Assembly: GCA_903823545.1 (NCBI GenBank)
Contig: CAIJTL010000456.1
Coordinates: 1-8,644 of the forward strand
Direction of reading: 5' to 3'
From: an uncultured Planctomycetaceae bacterium
GTDB lineage: Bacteria; Planctomycetota; Planctomycetia; Planctomycetales; Planctomycetaceae
DNA: 8,644 nucleotides
A program made the position numbers and the translations under genes. This document shows, in pieces, positions 1 through 6,181 of this stretch (its first letter is position 1; each line of letters opens with the position of its first letter). The notes beneath the pieces were generated by a model, which had not been told where the DNA came from, ran no database searches, and was given only the letters and a program-made list of their open reading frames with translations.

Positions 1-1
1 C

Positions 2-346
2 ATTCTCATTTTGTTTTTGTTCGGCTTGATCGTCCCATATCTCCCGATGTTGTTTGGCGTGAAGCAAGGTGCTCTGGAGCAGTTTGCAATTCTGCGAGTA
101 ACCAATCCTTTTGAAATGCTCAATGCCGTCGCCGGAAACAGTTCGTTCAGTGTCGGCGGCACGTCATCAACAGTGTCTGTGACCAGAGAAATGACTCTGC
201 TAACGATCGCCGCAGGACTCGGCATATTGTTCAACCTGAAGCCGATGTTTGCTGGAGTTCGAGAAATCATGCAGCAGCCGCGACGAACGTTCGTCGCGCA
301 GCTTGGTGACGAACCGGCGCCAGAATTTGATTCCACAACCGTTTGA
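2..346 (+). CDS. C-terminal end of a multi-pass membrane protein (possibly an ABC-2 type permease subunit), 5' end outside window
   Basis: The reading frame is open from the first bases and stops with TGA at 344-346, leaving 114 visible codons; the start lies upstream of the window. Two hydrophobic stretches are visible: one at the very beginning (LFLFGLIVPYLPMLFGV) and one around TLLTIAAGLGILFNL. They are followed by a charged tail of about 35 residues ending in EPAPEFDSTTV, which I would place in the cytoplasm. Between the hydrophobic segments lies a Ser/Gly/Thr-rich loop (about residues 45-60). This is the shape of the last two membrane helices of a permease. Planctomycete DUF58 genes often follow ABC permease and MoxR genes, and that context is the main reason for the permease suggestion; no diagnostic motif is visible. 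It is probably co-transcribed with the DUF58 gene 38 nt downstream. That it is a membrane protein is fairly sure; its exact family is not. Confidence 0.6.
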   Translation: MLILFLFGLIVPYLPMLFGVKQGALEQFAILRVTNPFEMLNAVAGNSSFSVGGTSSTVSVTREMTLLTIAAGLGILFNLKPMFAGVREIMQQPRRTFVAQLGDEPAPEFDSTTV

Positions 347-384
347 CGAAAAGTGCGTCTCACTCGTAACGAGGCTCGCGCCGC

Positions 385-1281
385 ATGAGATTCGATCCGG
401 AAGTGCAACAGGCGGTGGCGCGTTATCAGCTAGGGTTGCCGAGGATGCCCGTTTCGGGGCGATCCGGCGAATTGTTGGGGCGTGGCACTGGCAGCTCACT
501 CGAATTTCAGGAACACCGGCAATATCACCCTGGCGACGATATCCGACACCTCGATTGGGCGGCCTACGCACGATCGGATGCTTTAATGGTAAGGCTCTAT
601 CGCGAAGAGATCAGCCCGCGTATGGAGATATTGCTCGACGCCAGTTGCTCGATGATGTCGTCTGATCCAACGCGAGATTCTCTCGCTCCGACCGCCCAGA
701 ACGCCCCGATCAAGGCGACCGTGGCAAGACAGTTGGCAACTATGCTGACATTGCTCGGCGGGAACTTGGGTGGGCGGCCAGCGCTGATTCCGATTACCGA
801 TGGCACTCCGCTAGAGCCATTGCCGCTTGAGTCACTCGATCGACTCGATTCGTTCCCGTTTGTCGGCAAACGAACGCTACGCGAAGCACTCGACGAACGA
901 GCCATCCGCTTGAAGCGACAGACTGTGCGAGTCGTGATCAGCGATTTTCTTTTTCCGCACGATCCGGATGCGATGATGCGGCAACTCGCGAGTGACGCTA
1001 GCGTGCTGTGGGTCTTACAAATCCTCAATGCTTGGGAGGCTCGACCGACAGCCTTGGGAGGCAGAAAGCTGCTCGATATGGAAACTCAAGAAGAGGCCAA
1101 CTTGCAGATTGTTGAGAAAACGATTGCTGAATACTCGGCACGACTACTCGCACTCCAACAAGAACTCGCACGAGCGTGTCGTCGAGTCAACGCAACGTTC
1201 GCAATCTTGATTGCAGAACGAGGATTGCCCGACCTCTGCGCGAACGAGCTTTGTTCCACTGAGATCTTGCGACCGACATAA
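385..1281 (+). CDS. DUF58 domain protein with von Willebrand factor A-like fold
   Basis: This 298-residue protein carries the DUF58 signature: GRGTGSSLEF (residues 32-41), R-Q-Y-x-P-G-D-D-I-R-x-L-D-W (45-58), then A-R-S-D. A von Willebrand-A-like metal site follows, with D85-A-S87-C-S89-M forming the DxSxS motif and VRVVISDF (181-188, D187) as the later strand and acidic residue. There is no signal peptide and no clear transmembrane helix, so it should be cytoplasmic or peripheral. DUF58 proteins usually work with MoxR-type AAA+ ATPases and membrane VWA proteins in poorly understood assembly or stress functions; no MoxR gene is visible here, although it could lie upstream of the window. The ATG at 385 has GAGG at 371-374 upstream. 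A Ser/Pro/Ala-rich insert (about 92-107) follows the metal motif. The stop codon touches the left edge of the convergent terminator hairpin. The family call is secure; the biological role is unknown. Confidence 0.9.
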   Translation: MRFDPEVQQAVARYQLGLPRMPVSGRSGELLGRGTGSSLEFQEHRQYHPGDDIRHLDWAAYARSDALMVRLYREEISPRMEILLDASCSMMSSDPTRDSLAPTAQNAPIKATVARQLATMLTLLGGNLGGRPALIPITDGTPLEPLPLESLDRLDSFPFVGKRTLREALDERAIRLKRQTVRVVISDFLFPHDPDAMMRQLASDASVLWVLQILNAWEARPTALGGRKLLDMETQEEANLQIVEKTIAEYSARLLALQQELARACRRVNATFAILIAERGLPDLCANELCSTEILRPT

Positions 1282-1343
1282 AAAGAGCTCGAAGCACTGG
1301 CTGCCGACAGTCAAAGTCTGTCGCAAGCCTGTGATTCGAGCTC
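1280..1343 (-). terminator. Rho-independent terminator of the sigma factor gene, long imperfect hairpin
   Basis: Bases 1285-1343 form a symmetric hairpin. The outer 9-bp stem is GAGCTCGAA (1285-1293) with TTCGAGCTC (1335-1343). Next come a G-A mismatch, CAC/GTG, a T-T mismatch, GGCT/AGCC, a 2x2 internal loop, and an inner 6-bp stem CGACAG/CTGTCG around the 7-nt loop TCAAAGT. Read on the minus strand, the stem runs directly into five T residues (A1280-A1284 on the plus strand), so it is oriented to terminate the sigma factor transcript, whose stop lies 46 nt away. The plus-strand side lacks a T tract, so it would be a poor terminator for the DUF58 gene, although the structure itself could protect that mRNA 3' end. 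Confidence 0.8.
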
Positions 1344-1388
1344 ATTGAGCCATGCGTTCGGCCATCTCAAACGCGTCGTGCATAACGT

Positions 1389-2234
1389 TCAATCGCCAGT
1401 CAGCCCCTTAGCGAGTCGATTGAGTGCTTCATTTTCGATTTGTCTGACTCGCTCACGAGTCAAACCCAACGCTTCGCCAATTTCTTTGAGTGTCTTCGGC
1501 TCAGAATCATCGAGACCGAAACGCATTCGCAGGATCGTCGCTTCGCGAGGGTCCATCGTCTCTAACATTTTGTAGACGTGTGTGAGATTGTCGGTTTCAA
1601 CCATCTCCGCTTCTGGTCCCTTTTGGCGTTGGTCAGCGACCATCTCACCGAGCGACCAGCCGTTCTCTCCTGTGTCAGTTTGCGGAGTTGAGTTGTAGAG
1701 CTGAATCGCCTTCTTCACGATTCGAAGCTTCTTCTTCGGCAACTGCAAGACAACCGCAATCTCTTCTGGAGTTGGTGGACGTCCCAGCTCATCGGTCAGT
1801 TGGGCGGTCGCACGTCGCCATTTTGAAAGCAATTCGACCATGTAGGCAGGGACTCGAATGGTTCGGCCCGTATTGACCAACGCTCGTTTGATGGACTGTT
1901 TGATCCAATAGCTGGCGTAGGTGCTGAAACGCGTTCCCATTGTGGGATCGAAACCCTCGACTGCACGGAGCAGCCCGAGATTCCCCTCTTCAATCAGGTC
2001 TTGCAGCGGCAGCCCCTTATTTCCGTAAGCGCGTGCGATATTCACAACCAATCTCAAATTGGCGCGAACCATTCGGTCACGAGCTTCGTTGCTGCCAGCC
2101 GTGATCGCACGGGACAGCTCCTTCTCTTCGTTGGCTGTGAGCAATGCCGTCTCGTTAATTTCGCGGAGATAAGTCTCCAACGGGTTTTGAACGCGGCTTG
2201 GGCTCAGTCGTCTTGGAGATGTTGTCGTAGGCAT
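1389..2234 (-). CDS. RNA polymerase sigma factor, sigma-70 family (group 1/2-like, RpoD/RpoS type)
   Basis: This 281-residue protein directs RNA polymerase to promoters. Region 1.2 is at about residues 17-47 (NPLETYLREINETALLT). Region 2 runs about 50-133 and includes NLRLVVNIARAY, the core-binding DLIEEGNLGLLRAV and the melting segment TRFSTYASYWIKQSIKRAL. Region 3 is about 135-210. Region 4 is about 220-280, with the -35-binding helix-turn-helix TLKEIGEALGLTRERVRQIE (248-267). Region 1.1 and the large non-conserved insert of RpoD are absent, and only a 16-residue Pro/Ser/Arg-rich N-terminus precedes region 1.2. The first Trp of the usual WW pair is Tyr109. The ATG at 2234 has AGGA five bases upstream on the minus strand, which supports this start. 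Planctomycetes encode several such short factors, so I cannot tell whether this is the housekeeping or an alternative sigma. The gene has its own terminator and is preceded by a long spacer after the rpsA terminator, so it is probably transcribed separately. Confidence 0.95.
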   Translation of the reverse strand: MPTTTSPRRLSPSRVQNPLETYLREINETALLTANEEKELSRAITAGSNEARDRMVRANLRLVVNIARAYGNKGLPLQDLIEEGNLGLLRAVEGFDPTMGTRFSTYASYWIKQSIKRALVNTGRTIRVPAYMVELLSKWRRATAQLTDELGRPPTPEEIAVVLQLPKKKLRIVKKAIQLYNSTPQTDTGENGWSLGEMVADQRQKGPEAEMVETDNLTHVYKMLETMDPREATILRMRFGLDDSEPKTLKEIGEALGLTRERVRQIENEALNRLAKGLTGD

Positions 2235-2603
2235 GGAGTTCCTGCTGTTCTTCGGGTTGGAGTAGCGTGGAAGTGGCAGGTCAAACGTCAGACGTCAGCA
2301 TCTGACGCGGAATGCAGGCCGCTCGAACTCACTTTCCGATCGAGTTCGGGCCAAACAAAGTCGCGATCCGTGCGGCAATCCAATTGAGATATCGACGGAG
2401 TTGGTGAGACTTCTCAAAAAGAACAGCCTCGGTTGAGAGGAACAGTCCTGACGATGCGGCAAACAGAGCAGTCGTAACGGGCAGTCTGAATGCTCCGTCA
2501 TGCCGCTCAGGTTTGACTGCCTTACTTGCGTTGGCGCGATCGTTTCAACTGTTGCGACGATCAATCTTTACCAATTCACAAAAGGATTGAATCACAAGAC
2601 AAA
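2235..2603. other. Gene-free, inverted-repeat-rich spacer upstream of the sigma factor gene
   Basis: I see no credible gene in these 369 nt; the open frames that exist have no family resemblance or convincing start. The spacer should hold the sigma gene promoter and its leader, but no clear -35/-10 pair can be named. It carries several inverted repeats: CGTCAG-CAT-CTGACG (2293-2307); CGAACTC/GAGTTCG (2324-2330 with 2342-2348); TGAGA-CT-TCTCA (2405-2416); GGCAGTC/GACTGCC (2480-2486 with 2515-2521); and a near-palindrome at 2538-2562. What they do is unknown. Confidence 0.6.
2538..2562. promoter_or_regulatory. 25-bp near-palindrome, possible operator
   Basis: GATCGT (2538-2543) is mirrored by ACGATC (2557-2562). 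Between them, CAA-CTG-TTG at 2546-2554 continues the symmetry, with only one T-G and one T-C position out of register. It lies between the rpsA terminator and the sigma gene, where a dimeric regulator or an mRNA hairpin would be plausible. Its role is only inferred from symmetry and position. Confidence 0.3.
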
Positions 2604-2639
2604 CAAAAAAGGCCCCGGAGAGAAACTCACCGGGGCCTT
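2600..2639 (-). terminator. Rho-independent terminator of rpsA
   Basis: AAGGCCCCGG (2609-2618) pairs perfectly with CCGGGGCCTT (2630-2639). GAG/CTC (2620-2622 with 2626-2628) closes further around an AAA loop after one A-A mismatch. Read on the minus strand, the stem ends in a T-rich run (complement of 2600-2610, TTTTTTGTTTG). It lies about 60 nt after the rpsA stop and is the textbook form of an intrinsic terminator in that direction. Confidence 0.93.
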
Positions 2640-2697
2640 CGTTTAACAACTGTCAGCAAGCGCGACCGAGGTCGCACCGTGCTTGTTTAGCTTTCCA

Positions 2698-4521
2698 TTA
2701 TTCTGTGGCGGACGCATCACCGTCAGCCACTGGAGCCGGAGCTGCACCGAGTGCAAAGAGCGGCCCACCGCCATCACCCATACCACCCTTAAGCTCTTCG
2801 CGAGCAACTGGTTTAGCCGGAGTCGCAGCACCGCCACTACCTCCGCCGCCAGCAGTCTCCTCCACCTTCAGATCGCCAGTCAACTTGCGGCTGAGGCCGA
2901 TCTTGCGATCGTCGGTGTCCACACGCAAGACGCGGACTTCCAACTCGTCGCCGACTTTGACCAAGTCTTCTGGATTCTCGACCTTCTGCTCTGAGAGTTC
3001 CGAGATGTGCAGCAGACCTTCGAGTTCCGGAGCCAATTCAACAAACACACCAAAGTTGGTGATCTTGGTGACCTTGCCTTTGACCACTTCGCCCGGTTGG
3101 AATCGAGACGGGATGTCGGTCGCCCAAGGATCGCTGGCGAGCTGCTTCAAGCCGAGGGCAATTCGTTTGCGTTCTTGATCGACCGAGAGAACTTGGCATT
3201 CGATCTCTTGACCCTTCTTGAGCATTTCGCTGGCGTGCGAAATCTTTCGAGTCCAAGACATATCGCTCACGTGCAACAGTGCATCGACACCTTCTTCAAG
3301 TTCGATGAATGCACCGTAATTCGTGAGATTGCGAACGGTTCCCTTGACGTTAGCACCGGTCGGGTACTTCGCAGCGACATCGTCCCAAGGATTCGGCAAC
3401 GTCTGCTTCATACCGAGAGAGATTTCTTGCTTCTCTTTGTTGATGCCGAGCACGACCACGTCGACTTTGTCACCGATCTGCACCAGTTCTGTCGGGTGGT
3501 TAATTCGCTTGGTCCAGGACATCTCGCTGATGTGAACGAGACCTTCAATGCCATCTTCGAGCTTCACGAACGCGCCGTAGCTCATGACATTGACGACCTC
3601 GCCATGGATGCGTGAAGCGACCGGGTACTTCGATTCGACTGCGTCCCAAGGACTCGGGAATCGCTGCTTCAAGCCGAGAGCGATCTTTTCCTTTTCACGA
3701 TCGACGTGCAGGACCATGACTTCGATTTCATCATCGATTTTGACCATGTCGGTCGGATGATTGATGCGGCCCCAGCTCATATCGGTGATATGCAGCAGGC
3801 CATCAATGCCACCCAAATCGACGAACGCGCCGAAGTCGGCGATGTTCTTGACGACGCCCTTGCGAATCTCGCCCTCTTTGAGTTCCGAGAGCAGATTCTG
3901 CTTGAGAGTCGTGCGACGGTCTTCGATCAACTTGCGGCGAGAAACCACAATGTTGCGGCGAGCTTCGTCGATTTTCAGGATCACACATTCGATCTCGCGA
4001 CCGATGTAAACCGCGATGTCTTGCGGACGACGGATATCAACTTGGCTAGCTGGCAAAAAGACGTTTACGCCGATGTTGACCAGCAATCCACCCTTAATCT
4101 TTCGGAGGACCATCCCTTTGACGACGTCCCCTTCCGAATGATTCTTGATGACCCGTTCCCATTCACGAACGCGGTCGGCTTTGCGCTTCGACAACATGAT
4201 CAGGCCGAAGTCGTCTTCGACCTCTTCAAGCAACACGCTGACTTTGTCACCCGGCTTCGGTGGCTCTGCGTCGTCCCATTCATCAAGGGTCACAACACCT
4301 TCGCTCTTGTAGCCAATATCAACGAGCACCTCATCGCCGTCGATGCGGATAATCGTCCCTTCGATGATCTGATTCGATTCAAACGACTGTGTGACTGAGC
4401 CGTAGATACCAGCCAAGTCATCTGACGTGGCATTGTCAAAGTCGATGTCGGAAAGATCGAAGGCTAAATCCAGCTCTTCGTCGGCCACGTTAAATTCGCG
4501 AATGAGGTAACGATCAACCAT
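2698..4521 (-). CDS. rpsA: 30S ribosomal protein S1
   Basis: This 607-residue protein has six S1 (OB-fold) RNA-binding domains at about residues 50-114, 131-196, 217-285, 303-371, 390-458 and 477-545. Domains 3-6 show the strong repeat pattern G-x-V-x-N/K-x-x-x-[FY]-G-A/V-F-[VI]-x-L, then G-L-[LV]-H-[IV]-S/T-[DE]-[ML]-S and a final I-[AS/G]-L-[GS]-x-K. Domains 1 and 2 are more divergent, as in other S1 proteins, where they anchor the protein to the ribosome while the later domains bind mRNA near the start site. The N-terminal 48 residues are acidic. After domain 6 comes an unusual low-complexity tail of about 55 residues, rich in Gly, Ala and Pro (GGGGSGG at 558-564) and ending in DASATE. The family usually has 350-600 residues, so this is full length. 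The ATG at 4521 has a weak GAAG purine stretch upstream, as is common for S1 mRNAs. Confidence 0.96.
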   Translation of the reverse strand: MVDRYLIREFNVADEELDLAFDLSDIDFDNATSDDLAGIYGSVTQSFESNQIIEGTIIRIDGDEVLVDIGYKSEGVVTLDEWDDAEPPKPGDKVSVLLEEVEDDFGLIMLSKRKADRVREWERVIKNHSEGDVVKGMVLRKIKGGLLVNIGVNVFLPASQVDIRRPQDIAVYIGREIECVILKIDEARRNIVVSRRKLIEDRRTTLKQNLLSELKEGEIRKGVVKNIADFGAFVDLGGIDGLLHITDMSWGRINHPTDMVKIDDEIEVMVLHVDREKEKIALGLKQRFPSPWDAVESKYPVASRIHGEVVNVMSYGAFVKLEDGIEGLVHISEMSWTKRINHPTELVQIGDKVDVVVLGINKEKQEISLGMKQTLPNPWDDVAAKYPTGANVKGTVRNLTNYGAFIELEEGVDALLHVSDMSWTRKISHASEMLKKGQEIECQVLSVDQERKRIALGLKQLASDPWATDIPSRFQPGEVVKGKVTKITNFGVFVELAPELEGLLHISELSEQKVENPEDLVKVGDELEVRVLRVDTDDRKIGLSRKLTGDLKVEETAGGGGSGGAATPAKPVAREELKGGMGDGGGPLFALGAAPAPVADGDASATE

Positions 4522-4664
4522 AAGTTACTTCTACCAATCGCCGTATTCATCAGGAGCCAGCGCTTCAAAAAGCACTCCAAACAAACAGCGGCTCAATTGA
4601 GACACGCGCCGTCAGCCAGTTCGCACGATGCAACCGGAAATTCCCGACCTGCGCAAGAGGGCGG

Positions 4665-4672
4665 ACTATATA
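4665..4672 (-). promoter_or_regulatory. Candidate -10 element for rpsA (weak)
   Basis: ACTATATA on the plus strand reads TATATAGT on the minus strand, which offers TATATA or TATAGT as a -10 box about 145 nt before the rpsA start codon. No good TTGACA-like -35 box lies 16-18 nt upstream of it, and TATATA is symmetric, so it could equally serve the other strand. It is listed only because it is the most -10-like run in the divergent spacer. Confidence 0.22.
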
Positions 4673-4880
4673 CGAGGCTTTTCCTAAGCGGCTAGCGAAA
4701 GACCCCGCGATTCACCGGGACTTTGCAGGAATCTCCTCACATCCGAATCAGGAAACTTGAGCCGATTTCGGGATTTTTTCCACAAACGAGCAAGTTCCCA
4801 CTCTGTGACTTCGATGACTCAAGAGTCGGCTTGAGGGAACTTCGGCTCGTTGTTCCAAAAGTTTCGGCAGACATGGTATC

Positions 4881-4886
4881 GAGGTG
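4881..4886 (+). promoter_or_regulatory. Ribosome-binding site that fixes the phosphatase start at 4891
   Basis: GAGGTG at 4881-4886 lies at normal spacing (GAGG ends six bases before) from the ATG at 4891. The alternative in-frame starts, ATG 4873 and TTG 4723, have no comparable site. The ATG at 4891 also places the first receiver strand (MRILVAW) exactly at the N-terminus, as usual for the fold. Confidence 0.75.
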
Positions 4887-4890
4887 TGTT

Positions 4891-6087
4891 ATGCGGATTT
4901 TGGTGGCATGGGACCGACCCGAACAGTTGGAGTTGCTCGAACTGTATTTGGGCTTGGGGGGCCACGAAATGACTTATACGGTTGATCGAGATGAAGTCAT
5001 CAAGCACGCGCAAGAATCTCTGTGGGACATTGTTTTGATGCCCATCACGCTTCCCGACGTCGCCGGGGGGTTCGAAATTTTTTCAAAACTCAAACAAATC
5101 AGCCCAGACGTTCCGATCGTTGGCGTTTGCGAACCCCAGGAGGTCTATCGCATTGTCCAGTTCGTTGTGAGTGGGATGGCCGCTTACATGATCAGAGACA
5201 CCAATGGGGACTTCTTTTTCATGATCCTCAATGTACTCGAAACAGCCGTCGAAGCCGCTCGATCCGTTCGCGAGAAAAAGGTATTGGAACACCTGCGTGA
5301 AGAGATCAACGCGGTTCGAAAACTTCAGGAGTCGATGATCCCACAAGAAATCGGTGCTCCGCCCGGTTATCAAATCTGTGCTCGCTATGAACCAGCGCAG
5401 ATTCGAGTTCTCGGAGGTCATCCAGTAACGATGGCGGGAGGCGATTATTACGACGTATTCCATCTCGATGACAACAGCATGGTGCTGATCGTCGGCGACG
5501 CGTCTGGTCATGGAATGAAAGCGGCAATGTCCATCCTCGTGATGCACACACTCGTCCGGATGATTCGGACTCAACGCTATCAAGACACTGCTGCATTCGT
5601 GGAAGAGATCAACAACCAACTTTCGCAGCAGTCGATCGTCAATGACGAAGGTGGGTTTATCACGTTGTTGTACGCTATCCTCAGTCATGATCGACAAGAA
5701 ATTCAATGGACGTCAGCCGGTCATCCTCTGCCCTTGATTCAAGATCTCGACACAGGCGAAATTCGTCCGATGTCAGACAATGACCCCAGCGGGATGCCTC
5801 TCGCCATTGTTCCCGGAATGGAATACGAGACCACGATTACAAAGCTCCCCAAGCGATTCCGACTACTTTTCTATACGGACGGCTTGGCCGAAGCGTTCCC
5901 CTCTGACGACCCCGGTGAGGTCAAGCAGTTTGGCGAACAAGGAATCACACGGACGCTCAAAGAGTGCGGCAATGCCTCGCTCGACGAAACGATGGAACGC
6001 CTCTTTTGGGAGTCGCAATACTTTACGCATGGTGCTGGACGCCATGACGACACGTCGATCGTTTTGGTCGAACGCTTGCTGGCTTGA
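4891..6087 (+). CDS. PP2C-type (SpoIIE/RsbU-like) protein serine phosphatase with degenerate N-terminal receiver domain
   Basis: The protein has 398 residues. A receiver-like domain (about 1-115) begins MRILVAWD and is followed by a charged helical linker (about 122-150, ending RKLQESMIP) typical of sensor-phosphatase fusions. The SpoIIE/PP2C catalytic domain (about 155-396) keeps its metal-binding motifs: GGDYYD (183-188), GDASGHG (202-208), YTDGLAEAF (328-336) and HDDTS (385-389). Such enzymes dephosphorylate serine on anti-anti-sigma (STAS) proteins in partner switching, or other phosphoproteins; no STAS or RsbW-like gene is visible here. The catalytic half looks intact, but the receiver half has lost its key residues: the phospho-acceptor Asp is Pro51 (in DIVLMPITLP), the acidic pair is W7-D8, the Thr/Ser position is Cys80 and the Lys is Arg102. 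Control by ordinary Asp phosphorylation is therefore unlikely. The start at 4891 was chosen over the longer in-frame TTG at 4723. It is probably cytoplasmic and transcribed alone. Confidence 0.92.
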   Translation: MRILVAWDRPEQLELLELYLGLGGHEMTYTVDRDEVIKHAQESLWDIVLMPITLPDVAGGFEIFSKLKQISPDVPIVGVCEPQEVYRIVQFVVSGMAAYMIRDTNGDFFFMILNVLETAVEAARSVREKKVLEHLREEINAVRKLQESMIPQEIGAPPGYQICARYEPAQIRVLGGHPVTMAGGDYYDVFHLDDNSMVLIVGDASGHGMKAAMSILVMHTLVRMIRTQRYQDTAAFVEEINNQLSQQSIVNDEGGFITLLYAILSHDRQEIQWTSAGHPLPLIQDLDTGEIRPMSDNDPSGMPLAIVPGMEYETTITKLPKRFRLLFYTDGLAEAFPSDDPGEVKQFGEQGITRTLKECGNASLDETMERLFWESQYFTHGAGRHDDTSIVLVERLLA

Positions 6088-6114
6088 GAAACGGATCAAT
6101 AGACTCGCTGGGCA

Positions 6115-6145
6115 CGATGAAGGATGAAGTCTGCATCCTTCATCG
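6115..6145 (+). terminator. Perfect 12-bp hairpin after the phosphatase gene, possible terminator or mRNA stabiliser
   Basis: CGATGAAGGATG (6115-6126) pairs perfectly with CATCCTTCATCG (6134-6145) around the 7-nt loop AAGTCTG. It lies 27 nt after the phosphatase stop and 36 nt before the next start. What follows (CGGATTATTCC) is not a T tract on either strand, so it is not a classic intrinsic terminator. It may mark a 3' end by another route, or partly separate the expression of the two genes. Confidence 0.5.
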
Positions 6146-6168
6146 CGGATTATTCCATTCCCACCCAC

Positions 6169-6175
6169 GAGGAGG
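6169..6175 (+). promoter_or_regulatory. Strong ribosome-binding site before the GTG start of the oxidoreductase
   Basis: GAGGAGG at 6169-6175 is an almost complete anti-16S match, six bases before GTG 6182. It decides for GTG as the start, placing the twin-arginine motif at residues 8-9, as expected for a signal peptide. Confidence 0.85.
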
Positions 6176-6181
6176 CCCGCC

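Larger units (their letters stand above)
4522..4890. other. Divergent spacer between rpsA and the PP2C phosphatase gene
   Basis: These 369 nt separate two genes reading away from each other, so they should contain both promoters and leaders. An open frame in phase with the phosphatase extends left to about 4723, but its translation has no resemblance to a receiver domain, and a good ribosome-binding site sits only before 4891. Small palindromes are visible: CTCAATTGAG (4592-4601) and GACTC-AA-GAGTC (4816-4827). GGAAC/GTTCC (4836-4840 with 4852-4856) could form a hairpin in the phosphatase leader. No other gene is seen. Confidence 0.55.

Noticed and set aside
249..665. Plus-strand open frame of 138 codons across the junction of the membrane protein and DUF58 genes
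   Set aside because: It overlaps two better-supported frames, and its translation shows no recognisable pattern.
2380..2430. Possible sigma-gene promoter on the minus strand (TTGAGA with ATATCT or GATATC downstream)
   Set aside because: The spacing is 18-19 nt and the -10 matches only about half of the consensus; not enough to annotate.
2295..2564. Minus-strand open frame of 89 codons in the spacer upstream of the sigma gene
   Set aside because: It has no convincing start site, is rich in Arg, Ser and Cys without pattern, and overlaps the inverted repeats; more likely non-coding.
3007..4398. Two long plus-strand open frames (3007-3615 and 3706-4398) antisense to rpsA
   Set aside because: Their His/Asp-rich, repeated composition reflects the reverse complement of the repeated S1 domains. 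They are shadows, not genes.
2698..4521. Repeated similar stretches within rpsA as possible DNA repeats
   Set aside because: They are the protein-level repetition of S1 domains; the DNA copies have diverged and are explained by the gene family.
5083..5706. Open frame of 207 codons antisense to the phosphatase gene
   Set aside because: It overlaps the receiver and catalytic coding region fully; nothing in its translation looks like a protein family.
1389..6087. A partner-switching module made of the sigma factor and the PP2C phosphatase
   Set aside because: No anti-sigma kinase (RsbW-like) or STAS protein is present, the genes are on opposite strands with rpsA between them, and the sigma factor is not of the SigB/SigF type, so proximity alone is not evidence.
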